From the NCBI GenBank assembly GCA_024643915.1, contig JAHEMB010000282.1, forward strand, positions 1-5,731: a stretch of DNA of 5,731 bases. Direction: 5' to 3'. The notes beneath the pieces are model-generated. The model saw nothing but the letters and a program-made list of their open reading frames with translations, had not been told where the DNA came from and ran no database searches. Within the stretch, counting starts at the first letter, position 1. Each line of letters opens with the position of its first letter. A program made the translations under genes and the position numbers. Source of the DNA: Rhodothermaceae bacterium (GTDB lineage: Bacteria > Bacteroidota > Rhodothermia > Rhodothermales > JAHEMB01). This document shows, in pieces, positions 1-5,050 of the stretch.

Positions 1-657
1 GTAGAGGTGGGTGAGGCGGCGGGGGTCGGTGCCGCGCACGTAGTGCAGCCACAGGCGCGTGTTGCGGAGCTGCTGCCGGACGGTCCCGTTGGCGTGGAAG
101 CGCCGGGCCGAGGTCGTCACGCGCTCGGGCAGGAAGCGGAAGCCGCCGCGCTGGTGTAGCCGCTGCGTCATCTCCAGGTCTTCGAACATGGCCATGTCCG
201 GGAAACCGCCGAGGGCCTCAAACACGCTACGGCGAACGAAAAGGCCCCGGTCGCCGAAGCCGAGGCGGGGCCAGGGCAGGCGCGTGGTGAAGGCGTAGAA
301 ACGGAGGAGGGGCGTCGGGCGATCGAAGCGGAGGCGGAACAGGCCAGCTTCCGCTTCGGGGTCTTCGAGGGCGCGACGGATGGCGGCGAACGCGTCGGGG
401 GGCAGGAGCGTGTCGGCGTGGAGGAATAGCAGCACCTCGCCTGACGCTTCTCCCGCGCCCCGGTTCATCTGCACCGCCCGCCCCGGCGGCGAGATCAGCA
501 CACGCGCCAACCGCGCTGCCACCGCCTGCGTAGCATCCGTCGAGCCCCCGTCCACCAGAATCACCTCGGTTGCCCCCGGCTGTGCCTGCACCGACGCGAG
601 GGTCGCCCCCAGGCACGCTTCTTCGTTCAAGGCCGGTATGACGACGGAGATTTGCAT
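1..657 (-). CDS. Family 2 glycosyltransferase, TIGR04283-like (3' end cut by window edge)
   Basis: GT-A fold glycosyltransferase of family 2; it should transfer a sugar from a nucleotide-sugar donor, acceptor unknown. I translated the minus strand from the ATG at 657: 219 codons stay open to base 1, and the stop lies outside. Visible motifs are the N-terminal SVVIPALNEE (4-13), VDGGSTDAT (35-43), GRAVQMNRGA (59-68), the acidic FLHADT (78-83, in the position of the usual DxD), RLGFGDRGLFVRR (131-143) and the catalytic-region MFEDLEM (157-163). The GDRGLFVRR / EDLE / TTSARRF pattern and the ending DPRRLTHLY match the TIGR04283 'arsenosugar biosynthesis-type' glycosyltransferases, normally about 220-230 residues, so only a few residues should be missing. 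The arsenosugar label is a family name; no arsenic gene is visible here. There is no Shine-Dalgarno, and a repeat element abuts the start codon. Family certain, substrate unknown. Confidence 0.9.
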   Translation of the reverse strand, partial: MQISVVIPALNEEACLGATLASVQAQPGATEVILVDGGSTDATQAVAARLARVLISPPGRAVQMNRGAGEASGEVLLFLHADTLLPPDAFAAIRRALEDPEAEAGLFRLRFDRPTPLLRFYAFTTRLPWPRLGFGDRGLFVRRSVFEALGGFPDMAMFEDLEMTQRLHQRGGFRFLPERVTTSARRFHANGTVRQQLRNTRLWLHYVRGTDPRRLTHLY

Positions 658-659
658 AG

Positions 660-733
660 TGCGTGAAGCGTGATGCGTGAAGTTGCTCTGCTTCAGCCGA
701 TCCAGTAGAGCACCCTCACGTTTACTTCGTGAG
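660..733. repeat. Imperfect-palindrome intergenic repeat, copy A
   Basis: This 74-base element nearly fills the gap between two genes. It contains the direct repeat TGCGTGAAG at 660-668 and 674-682. It also has a stem-loop: CGTGA 676-680 pairs with TCACG 716-720, and TGCTCT 684-689 pairs with AGAGCA 707-712, with a 3x3 internal loop and a 17-base apical loop. A smaller hairpin is CTCACG 715-720 / CGTGAG 728-733. It shares GAGCACCCTCACGTTT (708-723) exactly with 5021-5036. CGTGATGCGTGAA (669-681) is the exact reverse complement of 5035-5047. CCAGTAG (702-708) recurs at 4999-5005. No T-run follows a stem on either strand, so it is not a standard terminator. Its origin, REP/MITE-like or otherwise, is unknown. 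Confidence 0.7.
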
Positions 734-757
734 TCGCTTTGCTCGTCTCAAGCATCA

Positions 758-1642
758 TTACCAGAACATCTGTTTCATGCAGAAGACGGAGCCACCGGCT
801 TTGAGGAACTCGCTCGTGTCGATCTCGATGGGCTCGAAGCCGGCGTTGCACAGATGGCGCATGGTCTCGTCGTTGCCGGTGTGGATCAGCACGTGTTTCT
901 CGTCGGGGCAGTGGGCGTTGCAGGCGAAGCCGCGCCGCGCCTCCTCCTCAGGCGCCTCGATGAGTTGCGCGAAAAAGTGGTGGAGGAGGGCCAGCCCGTC
1001 CGCATCGAAAGCGCCGGGATAGATGAGGGCGCTGCGGGCGTCGAGCACGCTCAGGCAGGTATCGAGGTGGTAGAAGTCGGGGTCGTCGAGGCGGAGGGTG
1101 AGGATGGGCACGCCCAGCTTGCGGGAGATTTCGTCGTAGGCGGCGGGGTCGGTGCGGATGCCGTGGCCGCCCCAAAGCAGGGCGTGCCCCGGATGCCAGA
1201 GTGCATCGCCCATCCCCTCAAAGTCTGTTTCCTCTTCGAGCGCGAGCACGTCGTAGCCCTGCCCGCTGAAGAAGCGGGCGAAGTGGGGCACCTCGGCGCG
1301 GCGCTGCGGCGCGTGCATCCGGCTCAGTACGACACCACGCGAGCCGTCGGAGCGCTGGAACGGGAGGGTCTGGTTGGCGCAGAAAACCATGTCGTGCAGG
1401 CCCGCGGCGCCGGGCACCACGTGGGTTGGGATGCTCAGGTCTTCGTAGGCCGCGCATAGCGCCATCCATTGCCCCCTCGCCTCGGCCCGATCCACCTGCC
1501 CGATCTGCCCTTCCATGTGGGGATTGATGACGTACTGCACGTCGAAAAAGTCAGGGGCGGCCAGCAGCACGCGGCGGGGCCGGGGCATCGCCGGAAGCCC
1601 TTCCAGCGCAAAGTCGATCTCAGCGAGGGTATGGTAGACCAT
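758..1642 (-). CDS. Dimethylarginine dimethylaminohydrolase / amidinotransferase-family enzyme
   Basis: Cytosolic enzyme of the guanidino-group-modifying superfamily (DDAH, arginine deiminase, amidinotransferases; COG1834-like), which attacks a guanidino carbon through a covalent Cys adduct. With the start at 1642 it is 294 residues, close to the family's usual 260-290. Motifs: FDVQYVINPHM (33-43), GLHDMVF (81-87), DFEGMGDAL (140-148, the usual acidic EGxGD site), YHLDTCLS (191-198, catalytic His192) and GGSVFCMKQ (283-291, nucleophile Cys288 next to the C-terminus). All expected catalytic residues are present, so it should be active on an arginine-like substrate. Whether that is methylarginine or arginine cannot be read from sequence. 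An in-frame ATG at 1588 (MPRPRRVLL) gives 276 residues and is also plausible. A further in-frame extension to 1792 reads through the leader and hairpin and is unlikely. Its 183-base upstream gap suggests its own promoter. Confidence 0.88.
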   Translation of the reverse strand: MVYHTLAEIDFALEGLPAMPRPRRVLLAAPDFFDVQYVINPHMEGQIGQVDRAEARGQWMALCAAYEDLSIPTHVVPGAAGLHDMVFCANQTLPFQRSDGSRGVVLSRMHAPQRRAEVPHFARFFSGQGYDVLALEEETDFEGMGDALWHPGHALLWGGHGIRTDPAAYDEISRKLGVPILTLRLDDPDFYHLDTCLSVLDARSALIYPGAFDADGLALLHHFFAQLIEAPEEEARRGFACNAHCPDEKHVLIHTGNDETMRHLCNAGFEPIEIDTSEFLKAGGSVFCMKQMFW

Positions 1643-1661
1643 GCAGGGAGGCGATTGTAGC

Positions 1662-1679
1662 TCCCCGCCTACGCGGGGA
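1662..1679. repeat. GC-rich hairpin in the leader of the DDAH-family gene
   Basis: A perfect 7-bp inverted repeat, TCCCCGC (1662-1668) and GCGGGGA (1673-1679), with the four-base loop CTAC. It lies 19 bases upstream of the 1642 start, on the 5' leader side. No T-run follows on either strand, so it is not an intrinsic terminator. The sequence resembles two known hairpin classes: widespread REP-type palindromes and the stem of type I-E CRISPR repeats. Only one copy is present. It could hinder or modulate initiation at 1642; that role is inferred. Confidence 0.6.
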
Positions 1680-1719
1680 CAAGCTTTAGATTGTGGATTA
1701 GCTGCCGCGCAAATTAGCA

Positions 1720-1767
1720 CGAAAGCAGGCGAAAACGTGCGAAAGAAAAATGAAAGGCAACGTTTTC
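1720..1767. promoter_or_regulatory. Phased GAAA repeats and dyad, possible upstream control region of the DDAH-family gene
   Basis: GAAA occurs at 1721, 1731, 1741 and 1752. The first three are each preceded by C, giving CGAAA at an exact 10-base spacing, about one helical turn. An 8-bp inverted repeat overlaps: GAAAACGT (1731-1738) and ACGTTTTC (1760-1767), separated by 21 bases. The stretch is much more AT-rich than the genes on either side and sits about 80-125 bases upstream of the 1642 start. A weak match to a Bacteroidota -7 element, TAATTTG on the minus strand (1716-1710), follows it, but it lacks one spacer base of TAnnTTTG. Regulation or DNA bending is inferred. Confidence 0.35.
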
Positions 1768-1825
1768 CTAGTCCGCTCCATCGGCTGCTCATCGAACAGC
1801 GATAGCATTGTTCATGGATGATTTC

Positions 1826-2890
1826 TCATTGCCCATTAACCGTCGGCGGGCGGAGGGCCGGGTTGTTGAGAAAGGCCGGGTCGGTGAGCGTTTCGAGGAA
1901 GGCCAGGAGGTCGTCCACTTCCTGCTCGCTAAGGCCGAAGCCGCCGACGAGGATGAGCGGGTCGAGGTTGGGGCTGGGGCGGGGGCCGGTGGCGTAGTGC
2001 TGCACCGCCTCGCGCAAGGTGGCGAAGCGCCCATCGTGCATGTAGGGGGCCGTCACCGTCACGTTCCGCAGGGTGGGGGACTTGAACTTGCCGTAGTCGC
2101 TCCGTTTGCCGGTCACGTCGGAGCGGCCCGCGTCGTCCGGGGCGGCGTCGAGGCCGATGTCGTGGAAGTCGTTGTCGGTAAAGAGGGGGTTGCCGTGGCA
2201 GTGGAAGCACTCGCCGCGCTCGGTGAAAAAAAGTTCAAAGCCCCGCGCTTCGGCGTCGGTAAAAGTAGCCTCGCCGCGTTGCACCCGGTCGAACTTCGCC
2301 TCGGCCGAGATGAAGGTGCGCTCGAACTGGGCCAGGGCTTTCGTCACGAGATCCTGGGTGATCTGGGTCGTCTCGAAGGCGGCTTCGAAAAGGGCGGGGT
2401 AGGCGGCGTGATTCTGCAACTCGGCGAGGAGTTCGCCCCAGTCCTGGTCCATCTCATCGAAGTCCACGACGGGGTGGGGGACCTGCTCCTCCAGGCTCTC
2501 GGCGCGTCCATCCCAGAAGAGGCGGGGGTTGGCCCAGCCTATGTTGGTCAGGTTAGGCGCGTTGCGGAAGCCCTCGCGGTCCGCCACACCGAGGCTAACG
2601 CGGCGGGGATCGGAGAAGGCCGCATTGGGACGGTGGCACGAGGCGCACGCGATGCTGTTGTCGCCCGAGAGGATCGGGTCGAAGAAGAGCCGCCGTCCGA
2701 GGGCCACGCCCTCCACCGTCATCGGGTTGTCCGCCGGGATGGGGAGGGGAGGGAAGCCCGCAGGTGTCGCCAATTCAAGCGGAGTCGGGCCGGTCGGTTC
2801 AGGGGGATCCGGTCCTACCGTGCTCCCGCCGCCGTCGCACCCGGCGAGCAGCACCATGGCGGTCAGCCCTGCCAAAACAAAGCGAATCAT
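1826..2890 (-). CDS. Di-heme enzyme, MauG / bacterial cytochrome c peroxidase superfamily (probable MbnH-type partner), lipoprotein
   Basis: The start at 2890 gives a 354-residue protein beginning with a lipoprotein signal: hydrophobic 4-17, then lipobox LLAGC with Cys18. A longer in-frame start at 2980 would bury that signal and is rejected. A low-complexity Pro/Gly linker (about 21-55) follows. Heme-binding CxxCH motifs are Cys82-Cys85-His86 (CASCH) and Cys228-Cys231-His232 (CFHCH). Other superfamily marks are GWANP (118-122), FWDGRA (125-130), His139 with DEM (145-147), and PYMHDGRFATL (282-292), where Met284 should ligate the C-terminal heme, as in peroxidases. It should act in the periplasm, anchored by lipid, and use peroxide or oxidised heme to oxidise a partner. 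It lies 105 bases downstream of an MbnP gene, the usual MbnP-MbnH pairing, so modification of MbnP is the likely job. A plain peroxide-reducing cytochrome c peroxidase is the alternative. Di-heme family very sure, MbnH role moderate. Confidence 0.92.
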   Translation of the reverse strand: MIRFVLAGLTAMVLLAGCDGGGSTVGPDPPEPTGPTPLELATPAGFPPLPIPADNPMTVEGVALGRRLFFDPILSGDNSIACASCHRPNAAFSDPRRVSLGVADREGFRNAPNLTNIGWANPRLFWDGRAESLEEQVPHPVVDFDEMDQDWGELLAELQNHAAYPALFEAAFETTQITQDLVTKALAQFERTFISAEAKFDRVQRGEATFTDAEARGFELFFTERGECFHCHGNPLFTDNDFHDIGLDAAPDDAGRSDVTGKRSDYGKFKSPTLRNVTVTAPYMHDGRFATLREAVQHYATGPRPSPNLDPLILVGGFGLSEQEVDDLLAFLETLTDPAFLNNPALRPPTVNGQ

Positions 2891-2995
2891 GAATCCCGGC
2901 TTCGATCTATCAGCTACACGAATCCTTACCGACGCGGGCGCGATGGGTTCTGAGAAGGCGGGTGAACGCGATGCAACCAAGTCTGCTCAATGCAC

Positions 2996-3763
2996 CTAAT
3001 CTCGCAGGGTGACGGCCTTCACCGTGAAGGCGTCGGCGGCGTTGTCGGCGAGGAGACGCTGGAGGGGGGGCATGCCCATGATCATCGGCGGGTGGTCGGC
3101 GAAGACGAAGGTGTTCGGCGTCTTCCACCACTCGTTGACATTCATACTGAGGGTCAACTCCATCGTATTGGCGTCTACCCGTGCGGTCTCTGGGAAGGGC
3201 AGTTTGCGTACGGTCACGTAATTATCCAGCCCGAGGTGCGCGTTGAAGGGTGGCTCGGCGGGGATGACAGGGTTTATATAATTCACTTCGAGCTTGAGGT
3301 GGTGGTAGCCCCACACATCGCCGCCCATGGGGATGGGCCAGGCCATGTTGAGGTTCTCCGTCGTTGTGGGCAGACTATTCGGCAAGTTCTTTTCTTCGTC
3401 GAGGCCGAGGAAGAACGTCACGGCCGTGTACTCGCCGCCGGGCACGTCGGAGAGGGTGTAGCTTAGCGTCGAGGCGTCCTCGGCGTCGACGTAGTGGAAA
3501 CCGTCTATCTCGTGGCGGTCGCCGTCGCTGTCGTACAGCACCACGTCGGAGATGTAGTAGCGGAGGGTGCTGACCCAATAGGTGTCTCCCGCTGCATTCA
3601 CATAGGAGAAGGAGGAGTCGTCGAAGCCCAGCGGCTCGCCGTCTACCTCAAACGAAAAACTAAGGACGACCGTGCCGGGGCTCGTGTTGTCGATGGGGTC
3701 GGAAGAGTCGCAGCCTGCCCACAGGAGAGCCAGCGCCGCGATGAGAAAAATTCCCCTACGCAT
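2996..3763 (-). CDS. MbnP-family copper-binding-type lipoprotein
   Basis: A 255-residue protein; the start at 3763 places a signal peptide at the N-terminus with lipobox LWAGC, Cys18. The in-frame extension to 3943 runs back through the upstream terminator and is rejected. The body matches Bacteroidota MbnP proteins (PF20243-like): VVLSFSFEVDG (32-42), LRYYISDVVLYD (67-78), a beta-rich YTLSDVPGGEY (102-112), FFLGLDEEKN (117-126), then NMAWPIPMGGDVWGYHHLKLE (139-159) and FNAHLGLDNY (173-182). Candidate modified Trp residues are W142 and W151; possible metal ligands are H154, H155, H177 and, near the C-terminus, H224, M227, M229 and M231. Characterised MbnP binds copper after MbnH turns a Trp into kynurenine. 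The downstream gene encodes a di-heme enzyme, so the two are probably cotranscribed and form one system on the outer face of a membrane. Family assignment is strong; copper binding here is by analogy. Confidence 0.88.
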   Translation of the reverse strand: MRRGIFLIAALALLWAGCDSSDPIDNTSPGTVVLSFSFEVDGEPLGFDDSSFSYVNAAGDTYWVSTLRYYISDVVLYDSDGDRHEIDGFHYVDAEDASTLSYTLSDVPGGEYTAVTFFLGLDEEKNLPNSLPTTTENLNMAWPIPMGGDVWGYHHLKLEVNYINPVIPAEPPFNAHLGLDNYVTVRKLPFPETARVDANTMELTLSMNVNEWWKTPNTFVFADHPPMIMGMPPLQRLLADNAADAFTVKAVTLRD

Positions 3764-3912
3764 GATAATCAGGCCTCGGCTAAGTGTTTTGTACGAAAGA
3801 TTTGAGAGGGAAAACAGGGAAAGGCGATACCACACCTCCCGGCTCCCACGACGGACGAAGAATAAAAGATCCAGGCGGCGGTTTAAAGGGAGAAAAGAGA
3901 GGCTGCCTTCGA
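3764..3912 (-). promoter_or_regulatory. Leader and probable promoter region of the MbnP-di-heme pair
   Basis: These 149 bases lie between the intrinsic terminator of the upstream gene and the MbnP start, so a promoter for the pair should sit here. The region is richer in A/T than the genes around it, with TTTAAA on both strands near 3881-3888. I find no clean sigma-70 boxes and no exact Bacteroidota TTTG...TAnnTTTG pair. Upstream of the ATG is GAGG (minus strand), separated from it by 10 bases, too weak and distant to be a convincing ribosome site. The call rests on position only. Confidence 0.3.
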
Positions 3913-3950
3913 CAAATAAAGCGGGCGGCCTCCCGAAGGACACCGCCCGC
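3913..3950 (-). terminator. Intrinsic terminator with UUCG tetraloop
   Basis: On the minus strand an 8-bp perfect stem, GCGGGCGG pairing with CCGCCCGC (3950-3943 with 3928-3921), encloses a short TCC-TTCG-GGA hairpin with an exceptionally stable UUCG loop. TTTATTTG (3920-3913) follows directly. It starts 23 bases after the TGA of the lipoprotein gene and ends its transcript. On the plus strand no T-run follows, so it is one-directional. It isolates the upstream lipoprotein from the MbnP pair. Confidence 0.9.
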
Positions 3951-3973
3951 TCGTTCCAGCAACCTTAGAGACA

Positions 3974-4951
3974 TCAACGCATCGACGCGAGCATCTCGTT
4001 CTCGACGAAGAAGCTGACCTGCACCCGATCGTCGGCGGGGCGGATGCGGACGCCGTCGAGCGTTTCCATCATTTGTTTGTTGGCGCCTTCGCCCGCTTTC
4101 ATCGCGGCCACGACGCCCTTCATCAGGTCGGCCACGTCCGAGGCGGCCACGCCGGGACGCGTCACCATCCACATGTTGCCGCGCAGGCCGGTCTGCTCGA
4201 CCGTCAGGGTGGCGGCCATGTCTTGCAGCGCGCGGCCAATCTGGGCCATATCCCGCTCCATCGCCTCGTGCTCCTTGTGCCCATGCCGGGCCTCGTCGAA
4301 CTGCGTGTCGATGCCGCGGGCGACGAACCAGGCGTTGCCGCCGCCGACCTGTTTCACCAGGCGCATCACTTCGGCGTCGTCGTCGAGGGCGCGGCCCGTG
4401 CCGGCGAGGCGGTCGAGCATGGCGTGGACCTCGGCCATTTCGGGCGAGGCCACCATCATGTTGTCGTTGGCGATGGCGAAAGCGAACTGCTCGTCGGCCT
4501 CGCGGGCGAGGTAGGCGGGGAAGCTCTTGTAGCTCGTTTTCTCGAATTCGCCGGAGAAATTATCCTCCACGTAGCCCAGCAGCCGCGCCCGGTCGAAGTT
4601 GGCGTAGACGACGAGGCTGGGGGCGGCGTCCTCGGAAGGGGCAGCGACGTAGACCTCGCGCAGGTCCTCTTCGGGGTCGAAGCCGGTGGCGTTGAGGAAA
4701 TCCTGGAGGCGGGCGGCCATCTCGCTGTCGTCGCCTTCGAGCGAGAGGCCATGCTCGCTAAAGGGATCGAGCGTCTCGCTATTGCGGAAGGCTTGCAGGT
4801 CGACCATGCCGACGAACTGGGCATCGGCAGGCAGCACCTCGACGGCGCTGCGGGTCTGGAGCGTCATCTCGGCGACCGGCTCGTCAAGCTGCACCTCGCA
4901 CCCGACGAAGAAGAGGCCGAGGAAGAGGCCGAAAAAGGGAAATCGTTTCAT
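3974..4951 (-). CDS. Predicted lipoprotein of unknown function, DUF3352-like appearance
   Basis: I do not recognise a named function. The start at 4951 gives 325 residues with a hydrophobic signal (residues 3-17) and lipobox FVGC, Cys18; the in-frame extension to 5032 runs into the intergenic repeat and is rejected. The mature protein opens with VLPADAQFVGMVDLQAF (39-55), then ATGFDPEEDLREVYVA (88-103), LVVYANFDRARLLGYV (113-128), ANDNMMVASPEM (161-172) and a long helical C-terminal half. This layout (adequacy-of-bias type 'LPADA..V..VDL', 'GFDPE.D', 'FD..RL') resembles DUF3352-like secreted proteins common in Bacteroidota, Acidobacteria and Planctomycetes, whose role is unknown. A His cluster, H223, H225 and H228, lies in a charged helix (217-235) and may bind metal. 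The gene is expressed with, or after, the upstream ABC permease and is closed by a strong terminator. No Shine-Dalgarno: the 24 bases before ATG are C-rich. Real gene very likely, function unknown. Confidence 0.85.
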   Translation of the reverse strand: MKRFPFFGLFLGLFFVGCEVQLDEPVAEMTLQTRSAVEVLPADAQFVGMVDLQAFRNSETLDPFSEHGLSLEGDDSEMAARLQDFLNATGFDPEEDLREVYVAAPSEDAAPSLVVYANFDRARLLGYVEDNFSGEFEKTSYKSFPAYLAREADEQFAFAIANDNMMVASPEMAEVHAMLDRLAGTGRALDDDAEVMRLVKQVGGGNAWFVARGIDTQFDEARHGHKEHEAMERDMAQIGRALQDMAATLTVEQTGLRGNMWMVTRPGVAASDVADLMKGVVAAMKAGEGANKQMMETLDGVRIRPADDRVQVSFFVENEMLASMR

Positions 4952-4982
4952 GAGGGTGGGGGCTGGGATGGGTTGTTGACGG

Positions 4983-5047
4983 GTGAAACGTGAGAGAGCC
5001 AGTAGCGAGGTGTTGCAGCGGAGCACCCTCACGTTTCACGCATCACG
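4983..5047. repeat. Imperfect-palindrome intergenic repeat, copy B
   Basis: This 65-base element fills most of the 99-base gap between the permease stop and the lipoprotein start. GTGAAACGTGAG (4983-4994) and CTCACGTTTCAC (5028-5039) form a perfect 12-bp stem. Inside, GGTG (5009-5012) pairs with CACC (5024-5027). Its right side, GAGCACCCTCACGTTT (5021-5036), is identical to 708-723, and TTCACGCATCACG (5035-5047) is the inverted copy of 669-681. The element ends three bases from the permease stop codon. No T-run follows the stem on the minus strand, so any terminator or attenuator effect would be non-canonical. Confidence 0.75.
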
Positions 5048-5050
5048 TTT

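Noticed and set aside
677..1459. A 260-codon plus-strand open frame opposite the DDAH-family gene
   Set aside because: The minus-strand product has all catalytic motifs of its family, while this one has repetitive low-information composition. Antisense shadow.
1662..1679. A CRISPR array
   Set aside because: Only one repeat-like hairpin is present, with no regularly spaced copies, spacers or cas genes.
1643..1792. N-terminal extension of the DDAH-family protein to an ATG at 1792
   Set aside because: The extra 50 residues read through the hairpin and phased repeats and are not part of this family; 1642 or 1588 fits the usual length.
1794..1813. Terminator after the di-heme gene (GAACA...TGTTC)
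   Set aside because: The stem is only 5 bp plus a bulged 2 bp, is AT-rich and has no T-run directly after it on the minus strand; too weak to call.
1808..2953. A 381-codon open frame on the plus strand, opposite the di-heme gene
   Set aside because: Its translation is Gly/Val/Glu-rich with no recognisable motif, and it is the mirror of a gene with two CxxCH motifs and a signal peptide. It is a shadow frame from high GC content.
4911..4932. Direct repeat AAGAGGCCGA at 4911-4920 and 4923-4932
   Set aside because: It encodes the repetitive Leu/Phe/Gly signal peptide of the lipoprotein (FLGLF-type residues) and is explained by coding.
4073..4993. A 306-codon plus-strand open frame opposite the unknown lipoprotein
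   Set aside because: His/Gly/Val/Glu-rich translation without a domain; the minus frame has a lipobox, a terminator in the right place and sensible composition.
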